Shown one piece after another: positions 54,401 to 64,000 of a stretch of DNA of 64,000 nt; the stretch's first letter is position 1, and each line of letters begins with the position of its first letter. Position numbers and translations under genes: made by a program. The stretch lies in the NCBI GenBank assembly GCA_030765065.1, contig CM060989.1, positions 40,787,501-40,851,500 of the forward strand. Reading direction: 5' to 3'. Source of the DNA: Deroplatys truncata. Lineage: Eukaryota > Arthropoda > Insecta > Mantodea > Mantidae. The notes beneath the pieces are model-generated. The model was not told where the DNA came from and searched no databases. It was given only the letters and a program-made list of their open reading frames with translations.

Positions 54401-55025
54401 CCCCGCTTAACCGAACTAAAGGGAACCATTTCGGACGATGCATATTTATGTATTTTTTTCAGATAGTCGATAATGGTTGCAAGCAGGGAGAGGAAGAAAA
54501 TAAATTGTATCCCAAATGCATATTACAAATATTTAATAAAAGGCTACTACTACATAGGGTATCAAAATATGCATTACAGTATTCACAAAGATTGTTTCAT
54601 AAAATCAAAATTTTTCTGAACTTTCTTCTCTCAACGCCTGCGAATAGCTGTATCACGCCATCGTTTGATTAGCATTATATCTGTTGGTGTTGATTCACTG
54701 CTTTGTTCCATAAAACGCAAGTTTGTGTGTTACTGATAGTGTCGTAATTCAAGATTAGCGTTCAGATTTGAACATGAATGTGTGGTCTTTCTTTTCTCTA
54801 ATGCTTTGAATTCCTGGTCCGCTGTAGCCTTCGCGTTTCTGATGAGTGCTCATTAAAACACGCTTTCTTTTCACTGACGTCCTAAACACAAATAAACCAC
54901 ACAGACTAACACCAACAGTAAAGTGCAAGCATTTAATGCTTGTTATAACGGTACAGTATTTATTTAAATGTGGGGAAGAGGGAGAAGGAGAATTAACTGC
55001 ATACAATAACAAGTGCCTGTTCTGG
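54401..55025. other. Non-genic DNA
   Basis: Contains ACAGTAGAACCCCGCTTAAC at about 54392-54411, a motif seen at transposon ends in many animals, but no partner end is recognised. No coding region. Confidence 0.45.
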
Positions 55026-55026
55026 A

Positions 55027-55560
55027 CCGAGCGGAGTGGCACTGTTGCTCACATTAGCGAAGTCCCGGGTTCGATCCCCGGCGACCCCCCAACTCTGACC
55101 TACGGGTTTTTCATGGTTTCCCTAGGTCGACAGGCGAATGCTGGGGTGGTCCATCTTCTACCACGACTCTCATTTCCTGTACCCTCATCTTCCTTGCTAT
55201 CTGTTACAGGGTTGTACGACCAGACGACGGTGTTCGGCGGGTTACGGCTGGGTGGTGGTTTGCCTCTGTAAAGGTTTCTTCCCTGGAGTCGATACGGTAC
55301 CGTTCCTCCGAGTGGGCTCCGCTCCGGGGAACCTGAAGGTTGGTGGCTTGTGGGCAGGGACCGGGCGTCGTCGGATGTGTTATATCTGGAAACGTTAGGG
55401 ATCCTCTCCGTGCTTGCACCCGTCGGCATCCGGATCTGGCTGCCTTTTGGTTCTCTCTCCTCATATCTCTCTCCCAGGAGTCACGTTGGAAGCAAAAAGG
55501 GCCGTTATGGTCTACTTTTGGTGCTCTGCCCCGGTTCCGGGGGTCCCTGCAAAATATGTA
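55027..55560 (+). mobile_element. SINE-1, long copy
   Basis: Head ACCGAGCGGAGTGGCACTG (A box region) and GGTTCGATCCCCGGCG (B box). Body: TTTTTCATGGTTTCCCTAGG, GGGTTGTACGACCAGACGAC, GGTTACGGCTGGGTGGTGG, GGTTTCTTCCCTGG, CTGGAAACGTTAGGGATCC, TCACGTTGGAAGCA, and GGTTCCGGGGGTCCC at the end. Best-preserved SINE-1 here, about 530 bases. The 100-140-codon frames on both strands across it are accidental. Confidence 0.92.
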
Positions 55561-55747
55561 CCTTAACCTTTTACCTGTATTGGGATTTAGTGCTGGGGCA
55601 AAAGAACATTGCCAACTGTCACAACTACATTGGCACACGAACTTCAGCACCTCGTATTTTTTCGTTCATTCCTTCCTACACCACACCCACCTCACCGCCG
55701 TTGCGGTTAAGCCGGGTTTCAGTTACGTGAGGTAATACTCTGATGAT

Positions 55748-55776
55748 GATGATAATAATAATAATAATAATAATAG
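55748..55776. repeat. (ATA)n microsatellite
   Basis: About nine units, following TGATGATGATGA. Confidence 0.93.
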
Positions 55777-56261
55777 TAATAATCTGTAAAGCCTCTAGAA
55801 TGCGAAGAGGGCGGAAACAACTCTGTGGCGTCTCCTAAGAAAGTAAATCTCCTAAAGTTGCCATCTCATTAGCAGACTGCATTCCCTTGATGGCGGCCCC
55901 TAGGATGAGAATGCAAAGTGGCTGACCCAGAACCACTTCTCGTCTCCCTCGCGTGAACGGCTCAAATGGCAGCGGGATAAAAGAAGAAAATACTAAACAG
56001 ATGCAGCTGTCCCCTCGGCATTCCTTTCGTTTTTCCCCTACTATGCAAAAACCGAGGGTTCGCCACCAAAGAACCTAAACCATCGTGTCTTCTATCTTAA
56101 GGAAGTCTTTTACAACTCCAAAGACTCAGAAAACTAACCATTTATATTCTCCATGGGTTATATTATCATTCTTTGATTAAACAAGTACCATGCTTTTACA
56201 GCATGGTGCGAGTATGGATCTAAATAAATCTAAGTATAAGTTTGATAGACTACACAATTTA
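55777..56261. other. Non-genic DNA
   Basis: No recognised coding region or family. Confidence 0.5.
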
Positions 56262-56343
56262 TTTTTACTTTCTTTTACTATAAGCATTCCTCCCAAAAAT
56301 TCAATAGCGTGATTTCACCGGAAATACACGTTTATTCCCTGAA
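56262..56343 (-). mobile_element. fam-H outer box at minisatellite edge
   Basis: TTTTTACTTTCTTTTACTAT, CATTCCTCCCAAAAATTC, GATTTCACCGGAAATACACG. It is followed by a head-like GTTGATGTCTTAAACTCACA that passes into the 36-bp array. Confidence 0.7.
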
Positions 56344-56369
56344 TAAACAAGTTGATGTCTTAAACTCAC

Positions 56370-58540
56370 ATAACTCGTGAAATGACAGCGAACACTGAAC
56401 TAAATCACACAGGTGAAGTAACTGTGAGCACTGAACTAAATCACAGAAATGAAGTAACAGCGAACACTGAACTAAATTACAACAAGTAAAGTGACAGTGA
56501 ACACCGAACTAAATCACACAAGTGAAGTGGCAGCGAACACTAAACTAAATCACACAAGTGAAGTGGCAGTGAACACTGAACTAAATCACAAAGTGAAGTG
56601 GCAGCGTACATGGAACTGAATCGTTAAGTTAAATAACAAAGAACACTGAACTAAATCACCTAAGTCAAGTGGCAGTGAACACTGAACTAAATCGTTTAAG
56701 TTAAATAACAAAGAACACTGAACTGAATCACATAAGCGAAGTGGCAGCGAACACTGAACTAAATCGTTTAAGTTAAATAACAAAGAACACTGAACTAAAT
56801 CACATAAATAAAGCAACAAAGAACACTGAACTAAATAACATAAGCGAAGTGGCAGTGAACACTGAACTAAATCGTTTAAATTAAATAACAAAGAACACTG
56901 AACTAAATCACATAAATAAAGCAACAAAGAACACTGAACTAAATCACATAAGCGAAGTGGCAGTGAACACTGAACTAAATCATTTAGGTTAAATAACAAA
57001 GAACACTGAACTAAATCACATAAGCGAAGTGGCAGTGAACACTGAACTAAATCACATAAATAAAGCAACAAAGAACACTGAACTAAATAACATAAGCGAA
57101 GTGGGAGTGAACACTGAACTGAATCGTTAAGTTAAATAACAAAGAGCACTGAACTAAATCACCTAAGTCAAGTGGCAGTGAACACTGAACTAAATCGTTT
57201 AAGTTAAATAACAAAGAACACTGAACTAAATCACATAAGCGAAGTGGTAGTGAACACTGAACTAAATTACACAAGTGAAGTGACAGTGAACACCGAACTA
57301 AATCACACAAGTGAAGTGGCAGAGAACACTAAACTAAATCACACAAGTGAAGTGGCAGCGAACACTGAACTAAATCACAAAGTGAACTGGCAGCGAACAG
57401 TGAAATAATTCACCTAAGTGAAGTGGCAGCGAACACGGAACTAAATCACATAAGTGAAGTGGCAGCGAACATGGAACTGAATCGTTAAGTTAAATAATAA
57501 AGAACACTGAACTAAATCACCTAAGTCAAGTGGCAGTGAACACTGAACTAAATCGTTTAAGTTAAATAACAAAGAACACCGAACTAAATCACATAAATAA
57601 AGCAACAACGAACACTGAACTAAATAACATAAGCGAAGTGGCAGTGAACACTGAACTAAATCGTTTAAGTTAAATAACAAAGAACACTGAACTAAATCGT
57701 TTAAGTTAAATAACAAAGAACACTGAACTAAATCGTTTAAGTTAAATAACAAAGAACATTGAACTAAATCACATAAATAAAGTAACAAAGAACACTGAAC
57801 TAAATAACATAAGAGAAGTGGCAGTGAACTCTGAACTAAATCACATTAGTGAAAACAGTGAACACTGAACTAAATCACATAAATAAAATAGCAAAGAACA
57901 CTGAACTAAACCACATAAGTGAAGTGGCAGTGAACCGTGAACTAAATCACATAAGTGAAAACAGTGAACACTGAACTAGATCACATTAGTGAAAACAGTG
58001 AACACTGAACTAGATCACATTAGTGAAAACAGTGAACACTGAACTAAATCACGTGAGTGAAGTGACAGCGAACACTGAACTATACCACACAAGTAAAGTA
58101 ACAGTGAACACTGAACTAGATCACACAAGTGAAGTAACAGTGAACACTGAACTAGATCACACAAGTGAAGTAACAGTGAACACTGAACTAGATCACACAA
58201 GTGAAGTAACAGTGAACACTGAACTAGATCACACAAGTAAAGTAACAGTGAACACTGAACTAGATCACACAAGTGAAGTAACAGTGAACACTGAACTAGA
58301 TCACACAAGTGAAGTAACAGTGAACACTAAACTAAATCACCTAAGTGAAGTGACAGCGAACACTAAACTAAATCACCTAAATGAAGTGACAGCGAACATT
58401 GAACTAAATCACATAAATGAAGTAACAGAGAACACAAATCACATAAGTGAAATGACAGCGAACATTGAACTAAATCACAGAAATGAAGTGACAGTGAACA
58501 TTGAACTAAAACATAAGTGAAGTGTGAACTAAATCACGTT
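56370..58540. repeat. 36-bp minisatellite, about 60 units
   Basis: The unit is GAACACTGAACTAAATCAC, ATAAGTGAAGTGGCAGT. Variants with GTTTAAGTTAAATAACAAA alternate with CATAAGCGAAGTGGCAGT at 56620-57830. A homogeneous block (GTGAAGTAACAGTGAACACT) lies at 58080-58320. Because 36 is 12 codons, long frames stay open on both strands (VNTELDHTSEVT on plus, CDLVQCSLLLHL on minus). Neither has a signal of being a gene: no conserved start context, and equal openness on both strands. Confidence 0.96.
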
Positions 58541-59149
58541 AGTGAAACAAGAGTGCAAACTGCAGAAAGTCACAACATTAAGATAAATTATCATATTAAA
58601 TAAGAAACTAGTTTGTATCGCAAAACAACTTATTCCACGATAACATTCAATGAGAGGTGACTAGTGTACGTTAAGTTTCATGTAACAGGGTTTAAAATCG
58701 AGACACAAAGGGTTTTATTGCTACTAAATGCGCAGTTCTACACGGTGTCATCATCCCGTAAGGCGTACTTTCCGCGAACGTTAAAATCTAGCAACTTCAT
58801 TAAATTTCAAGCGGTGAAATTTTTGGGATGCACAGTGGAGAGTGTGCACTCGTGTCCAAGCAAGTTAACCGTAGCGGAATGTAAATGAAACCACACACAT
58901 GCATATAGTTGCGTGCCTGTTCGTATGCAGGCAGCAGGGTGGCAGTCTCGTGCAGGCATGTTAATGTAATGCAAACGGTGTCGGGGTCAGTTCAGTTATT
59001 ACATGCATCAAGATAAGCCTAAGCGTTCTTACACTGCCTTCCATCAACTCGAAAACTGCAAGTAGACTACTCATCAACAACAGCCCATTATTTATTGATG
59101 AAGGAACGCAGGGTAGAGACGTGTATACCATAACTAGAACCGAGCGGAA
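58541..59149. other. Non-genic DNA
   Basis: The 74-codon frame at 58664-58888 has no recognisable domain. No family recognised. Confidence 0.5.
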
Positions 59150-59590
59150 TGGTTCGCTGGTAACGTGCGAGGCTCGCTTTCGGGAGGTCCAGGGCTCGAT
59201 TCCTTCGGCATCTCCTGTCCTCTTCGTTTCCTTTTATCTGTTTCATCTCCTTTGTTTCAGGGCTGTAGGTCGGCGGTTGGTGCTTTGCGGCAGGACGGTG
59301 GAATTTGCGCTCTGGAGATATTTCTTCCAGGTGCATGACGACACTACAGGGACCCCCTTCCTTTCTGGGAGTGTCTCGTCTATTCCCGGAACCCCCCAGG
59401 TAGGGGTGGTTCAGGCATCAGCATTGGTGTCATGCTGGAATCATTAGGAACCCCATCCTATTGGCGCACGTCGATGTCCGGATTTGTCGCCCTTTGGGTC
59501 TCTCATATCCGTTCCTTCCAGAGGTCACGTTGGAAGCACAAAAGGGTTACTATAGCCTACGTGCGGTGCTGTGCTTCAAAATGTACACAT
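59150..59590 (+). mobile_element. SINE-1 copy with minisatellite at its tail
   Basis: A box AGCGGAATGGTTCGCTGGTA. B box changed (GGGCTCGATTCC). Body GGGCTGTAGGTCGGCGG, GGCAGGACGGTGG, ATTTCTTCCAGGTGC, GGAATCATTAGGAACCCC, TCACGTTGGAAGCACAAAAG. The block between the head and GTTTCCTTTTATC is shortened. The tail passes directly into the array at 59595. Confidence 0.88.
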
Positions 59591-59594
59591 TTTG

Positions 59595-60025
59595 GAGCAG
59601 ACTGGAGGTCCCTCAGGCAGAGCAGCCAGACTGGAGGTCCTTCAGGCTGAGTAGTCAGACTGGAGGCCCCTCAGGCTGAGTAGTCGGACTGGAGGCCACC
59701 CAAGCTGAGTAGCCAGACTGGAGGCCTCTCAAGCTGAGTAGCCAGACTGGAGGCCCCTCAGCCTGAGTAGCCAGACTAGAGGTCCCTCAGACTGAGTAGC
59801 CAGGCTGCAGGACCTTCAAATTAGTAGTCAGACTGCAAGCCCCTCAGGCTGATTAACCAGACTGGAGGTCCTTCAGATTAGTAGTCAGAATGGAGGCCTC
59901 TCACGCTGAGTAGCAAGACGGCTCCTCAAGCTGAGTAGCCAGAGTGGAGGGCCCTTAGGTGGAGCAACCAGACTAGATACTCTTCAGGCTGAGCAGTAAG
60001 ACTGGATGCCCCTCAGGCTGGCTAC
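59595..60025. repeat. Second 29-bp minisatellite, about 15 units
   Basis: The unit is GGAGGCCCCTCAGGCTGAG, TAGCCAGACT. Same length as the array at 45.9-48.35 kb but unrelated in sequence. It starts where SINE-1 ends. Confidence 0.93.
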
Positions 60026-60599
60026 TCCTAAGTCCTAAAACATATCCCACTTTATAACATCCGTAATAGTATATTTCGATACAAGTGTGGTAAGCACATC
60101 ATTGGAGAACGAGGAAAAGTTTGGACATAGAGACAAAGTTAAGAATTTGCGCGAAAATAAAATTAATTACTAACAGGTGTTGAACATTATGGTTCCAGTA
60201 GAAAACCCACAAATATTAATATTGAGGCGAACAGGCGATCGATAACCACATTTAGTTGTTGACCTTAAAAAAATCAATAACTTTAAGCTCATGCTTAGCT
60301 GCTACATTAACGAAAGAAAAGGAAGCAAAGAACCAGGTAAGAGTTAAATGGTAAAATTGGACTATCAGATATTATGAAACTCCATGTTTGTATTAATAAA
60401 TACCATAAACGTTAGAAAATTTAATATAGTCCATCCAAATACACGCAGTAAAATAGGTAAAGCACACGGGTAGGATAGGAAATTCGACTTTCCATCATAA
60501 CAGCATCAAAGAAAAGTGGATAAAAAAATACATTATTGTCGAAAATAGTATATTGCGATACAAGTGTGGTAATTTCTCACTTAATAACAGAGCAGGATG
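60026..60599. other. Non-genic DNA with a short duplicated motif
   Basis: AATAGTATATT-CGATACAAGTGTGGTAA occurs at about 60066-60093 and again at about 60545-60573; a diverged form lies near 18637-18660. The region between is AT-rich without coding features. Confidence 0.55.
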
Positions 60600-61010
60600 A
60601 CTCAGATCTGTGGCCCAAATTCGCGAGGTTCCACGATCTATACCAGGCGACCGCTCACTTTGGCCCATGGGTTTATCGTGGTTTCCCCGGGTCTCCTTCC
60701 TCTCATTTCCTGTACCCATCATCTGTTTGGGGTTGTAGGACCAGACGACGGCGTTCGGCGGGTTGCGGCTGGACGGTGGCTTGTTAACTGCAATGGTTTT
60801 TTCCCCTGGCGTCGCTCAATTAGGTCTTTCCTCAGCCTCGGGCTCCGCCACGGGGGGGGGGACCTGAAGGTTAGTGCCTTGTGGGCAGGGATCGTGCGGC
60901 GTCAGATCCGTTCTATCTGGAAACGTTAGGGACCCCGTACACGCTTGCGCCTTTCGGCATCTTGATCTGGTTGCCCTTTAGATCACCCCCTCATCCTTCC
61001 TGTTAGACCG
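60600..61010 (+). mobile_element. SINE-1 copy, damaged head
   Basis: The head lacks a clear B box (GAGGTTCCACGATCTATACC). The body is well kept: TTTATCGTGGTTTCCCCGGG, GTTGTAGGACCAGACGACGG, GGGTTGCGGCTGGACGGTGG, TTTTTTCCCCTGGCGTCGC, CTGGAAACGTTAGGGACCCC. Confidence 0.85.
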
Positions 61011-61427
61011 TAGCGAGCCACAGTGAAATCACACAGTCCTTGGTTCACTATTTAACCCCAGATTAGTGTATGATGTGTGTGAACTGGATTAATATTCGTT
61101 ACAAGGACATTTCTTCATCTCAGCGACCCTGAAAATATGGATTACACACTTCGCACACCGCAAGCATTCACAGCGACCCTGAAACCTATGGATTCGACAA
61201 CGACATCGTTTTTACATGTCACGTTTCCTACACGCAGTATTGTTTTCCAGATTGTAAGTCATATACTGGGTGCTCGGTATAAAACCCGACCGCTCGCAGG
61301 TGTTGTACGCCAAGACAATGCCGGCCTGCTTACCCCCCGTCACAGATTCCACACTCTCGACAGGCTTTCTGTCCTTCAGTTACCACGTAATTATTAGCGC
61401 CAGTAGTCCACTTGCATTTCCGAGAAT
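61011..61427. other. Apparently single-copy DNA with a TATAAAA motif
   Basis: GGTATAAAACCCGACC at about 61276 looks like a TATA box, and the sequence is balanced in composition. A repeated CAGCGACCCTGAAA motif occurs at about 61120 and 61172. No exon can be defined; the only downstream frame runs into the 12-bp array. Confidence 0.4.
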
Positions 61428-63924
61428 GGTTCTTAGTTTCTTTCTTAGTTTCACTCTCAGTTGCGTTCTTAGTTTCTTTCTTAGTTGCGTTCTTAGTTTC
61501 ATTCTTAGTTTCGTTCTTAGTTCCGTTCTTAGTTTCTTTCTTAGTTTCGTTCTAAGTTGCGTTCTTAATTTCTTTGTTTCCTTCTTAGTTGCGTTCTTAA
61601 TTTCTTTCTTAGTTTCTTTCTTAGTTTCGTTCTTAGTTTCATTATTAGTTTCTTTCTTAGTTTCTTTCTTAGTTTCGTTCTTCGTTTCATTCTTAGTTTC
61701 ATTCTTAGTTGCGCTCTTCGTTTCTTTCTTAGTTGCGTTCTTAGTTTCATTCTTAGTTTCTTTCTTAGTTGCGTTCTTAGTTTCATTGTTAGTTTCTTTC
61801 TTAGTTGTGTTCTTAATTTCTTTCTTAGGTGCGTTCTTAGTTTCTTTCTTAGTTTCATTCTTAGTTGCGCTCTTCGTTTCTTTCTTAGTTTCTTTCTTAG
61901 TTGCGTTCTTAGTTTCGTTCTTAGTTTCGTTCTTAGTTGCGTTCTTAATTTCTTTCTTAGTTGCGTTCTTAGTTTCGTTCTTAGTTTCATTCTTAGTTTC
62001 TTTCTTAGTTGCGCTCTTCGTTTCTTTCTTAGTTTCGTTCTTAGTTTCATTCTTAGTTTCTTTCTTAGTTGCGTTCTTAATTTCTTTCTTAGTTGCGTTC
62101 TTAGTTTCTTTCTTATTTTCATTCTTAGTTGCGTTCTTAGTTTCTTTCTTAGTTGCGTTCTTAGTTTCTTTCTTAGTTGCGTTCTTAGAATCTTTCTTAG
62201 TTGCGTTCTTAGTTTCGTTCTTAGTTTCTTTCTTAGTTGCGTTCATAATTTCTTTCTTAGTTGCGAAAATTAGTTTCTTTCTTAGTTTGTTTCTAAGTTG
62301 CGTTCTTAGTTTCTTTCTTAGTTGCTTTCTTAGTTTCTTTCTAAGTTGCGTTCTTAGTTGCGTACTTAGATTCGTTCTTAGTTGCGTTCTTAGATTCGTT
62401 CTTAGTTGCGTTCTTAGATTCGTTCTTAGTTGCGTTCTTAGTTTCTTTCTTAGTTGCGTTCTTAGTTTCTTTCTAAGTTGCGTTCTTAATTTCCTTTCTT
62501 AGTTTTTTTCTTAGTTGCGTTCTTAGTTTCTTTCTAAGTTGCGTTCTTAATTTCCTTTCTTAGTTTCTTTCTTAGTTGCGTTCTTAGTTTCTTTCATAGT
62601 TGTGTTCTTAGTTTCTTTCTTAGTTGCGTTCTTAGTTTCTTTCTAAGTTGCGTTCTTAATTTCTTTTCTTAGTTTCTTTCTTAGTTGCGTTCTTAGTTTC
62701 TTTCTTAGTTGCGTTCTTAGTTTCTTTCTTAGTTGCGTTCTTAGTTTCTTTCTTAGTTGCGTTCTTAGTTTCTTTCTTAGTTTCTTTCTTAGTTGCGTTC
62801 TTAGTTTCTTTCTTAGTTGTGTTCTTAGTTTCTTTCTTAGTTGCGTTCTTAGTTTCTCTCTTAGTTGCGTTTTTAGTTTCTTTCTAAGTTGTGTTCTTAA
62901 TTTCCTTTCTTAGTTTCTTTCTTAGTTGCGTTCTTAATTTCCTTTCTTAGTTTCTTTCTTATTTGCGTTCTTAGTTTCTTTCATAGTTGTGTTCTTAGTT
63001 TCTTTCTTAGTTGCGTTCTTAGTTTCTTTCTTATTTCGTTCTTAGTTTCTTTCTAAGTTGCGTTCTTAGTTTCTTTCTTAGTTTCTTTCTTAGTTGCGTT
63101 CTTAGTTTCTTTCTTAGTTTCTTTCTTACTTTTTTTCTTAGTTTCGTTCTTAGTTGCGTTCTTAGTTTCTTTCATAGTTGTGTTCTTAGTTTCTTTCTTA
63201 GTTGCGTTCTTAGTTTCTTTCTTATTTGCGTTCTTAGTTTCATTCTAAGTTGCGTTCTTAGTTTCTTTCTTAGTTTCTTTCTTAGTTGCGTTCTTAGTTT
63301 CTTTCTTAGTTGCGTTCTTAGTTTCTTTCTTAGTTTCTTTCTTAGTTGCGTTCTTAGTTTCTTTCTTAGTTTCTTTCTTACTTTATTTCTTAGTTTCGTT
63401 CTTAGTTGCGTTCTTAGTTTCTTTCTTAGTTGCGTTCTTAGTTTCTTTCTTAGTTTCATTCTTAGTTGTGTTCTTAGTTTCTTTCTTAGTTGCGTTCTTA
63501 GTTTCTTTCTTAGTTTCTTTCCTAGTTGCGTTCTTAGTTTCTTTCTTAGTTACGTTCTTAGTTTCTTTCTTACTTTTTTTCTTAGTTTCTTTCTTAGTTG
63601 CGTTCTTAGTTTCTTTCTTACTTGTGTTCTTAGTTTCTTTCTTACTTTTTTTCTCAGTTTCTTTCATAGTTGCGTTCTTAGTTGCGTTCTTAATTTTCTT
63701 TCTTAGTTTCTTTCTTAGTTGCGTTCTTAATTTCCTTTCTTAGTTTCTTTCTTAGTTTCTTTCTTAGTTTCTTTCATAGTTGCGTTCTTAGTTTATTTCT
63801 TAGTTTCTTTCTTAGTTTCTTCCTTAGTTGCGTTCTTAATTTCCTTTCTTAGTTTCTTTCTTAGTTTCTTTCATAGTTGCGTTCTTAGTTTCTTTCTTAA
63901 TTGTGTTCTTAGTTTCTTTCTTAC
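61428..63924. repeat. 12-bp minisatellite, about 200 units
   Basis: Units TTCTTAGTTTCT and TTCTTAGTTGCG, with GTTTCG, GTTTCA and AATTTC variants, in mostly alternating order. Because the unit is four codons, several frames stay open: FLVSFLVA on plus over 410 codons, KETKNATK and KLRTQLRK on minus. Indels of 1-2 bases every few hundred bases switch the open frame, as expected of noncoding DNA. The array passes directly into a fam-H end. Confidence 0.96.
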
Positions 63925-64000
63925 TTTTTACTTTCTCTACTACGTATAGTAGGTAGGGGAAGTATTGCATTCCACCCAAAAATTCGATACCGAGATTTCA
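63925..64000 (-). mobile_element. fam-H repeat, cut by the window edge
   Basis: Reverse orientation: TTTACTTTCTCTACTACGTA, then TAGTAGGTAGGGGAAGTATTG-type DNA and ATTCGATACCGAGATTTCA. The outer arm ACTTTCTCTACT is intact. The rest lies beyond the window. Confidence 0.92.

Noticed and set aside
55100-55735. Frames of 109-148 codons on both strands
   Set aside because: They lie across a SINE-1 copy, change with every copy of the SINE and have no domain.
58023-58520. 165-codon plus-strand frame with a 12-residue repeat
   Set aside because: Same DNA is open on the minus strand; a period divisible by three explains it.
61276-61284. TATAAAA motif as a host promoter
   Set aside because: A single motif without initiator, downstream exon or conservation evidence is not enough.
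61270-62502. 410-codon plus-strand frame downstream of a TATAAAA motif
   Set aside because: It is almost entirely translation of the 12-bp tandem array; equally long frames exist on the other strand, and indels shift the open frame.

Overview
The window looks like intergenic DNA from a large, repeat-rich arthropod genome, most probably an insect. The clues are degenerate Tc1/mariner, piggyBac-like and jockey-like elements, tRNA-derived SINEs with RNA polymerase III boxes, 5S-rRNA-like sequence, long minisatellites and no operon-like coding. A cockroach- or termite-like genome is a guess from the overall repeat mix and is not established. I found no intact host protein-coding gene, no true tRNA or rRNA gene and no CRISPR array. 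Every long open frame is either a decayed transposon gene or a translation of tandem DNA whose period is, or adds up to, a multiple of three.

The dominant component is one interspersed family, called fam-H here. About 27 pieces in both orientations cover roughly 14-15 kb, near 23% of the window. The full unit is about 0.8-0.9 kb. It reads from TCTGATGTGTTACACTCAC to AGTAGAGAAAGT plus A-rich DNA. It carries a 12-bp inverted repeat that is terminal at one side and about 22 bp inside at the other, a small hairpin outside the internal copy, an internal CA/TG microsatellite, and no recognisable protein. It occurs in head-to-tail runs (18.7-20.6, 21.4-22.9 and 34.9-36.7 kb). This layout resembles non-autonomous Helentron/HINE elements (DINE-1-like), which is an inference. 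Other elements are nested in fam-H: a piggyBac-like element at a duplicated TTAA (32.07-34.42 kb), an internally deleted mariner (42.4-43.0 kb), and a SINE whose target duplication lies in the fam-H terminus (20.59-20.85 kb).

Layout: 0-0.7 kb, Tc1-like copy 1; 1.4-2.2 kb, fam-H; 3.0-3.6 kb, short dispersed repeats; 3.85-5.55 kb, hAT-like ends around a LINE RNase H fragment; 6.3-8.0 kb, fam-H; 8.9-10.1 kb, complete Tc1-like copy 2; 10.5-11.3 kb, fam-H; 11.5-12.5 kb, 34-bp minisatellite; 12.9-20.9 kb, fam-H with a LINE fragment and SINE-2; 21.4-22.9 kb, fam-H; 23.4-25.6 kb, SINE-1 copies and a TIR element; 27.3-29.1 kb, jockey-like pseudogene followed by 5S-like DNA; 31.8-36.7 kb, fam-H split by a piggyBac-like element; 37.1-38.0 kb, an unclassified TIR element; 39.7-40.9 kb, Tc1-like copy 3; 41.6-44.8 kb, fam-H, mariner, LINE and TIR elements; 45.9-48.35 kb, 29-bp minisatellite; 48.9-53.9 kb, fam-H, SINE-2 and an inverted copy of a 1-kb LTR-like repeat; 55.0-61.0 kb, SINE-1 copies with a 36-bp and a second 29-bp minisatellite; 61.4-63.9 kb, 12-bp minisatellite that meets a fam-H end running off the window.

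The elements do not act together as a pathway. They record successive insertions: fam-H is an older layer, and piggyBac, mariner and SINE-2 came later. All identifications come from reading by eye, so boundaries of degenerate repeats may be off by 10-30 bases.
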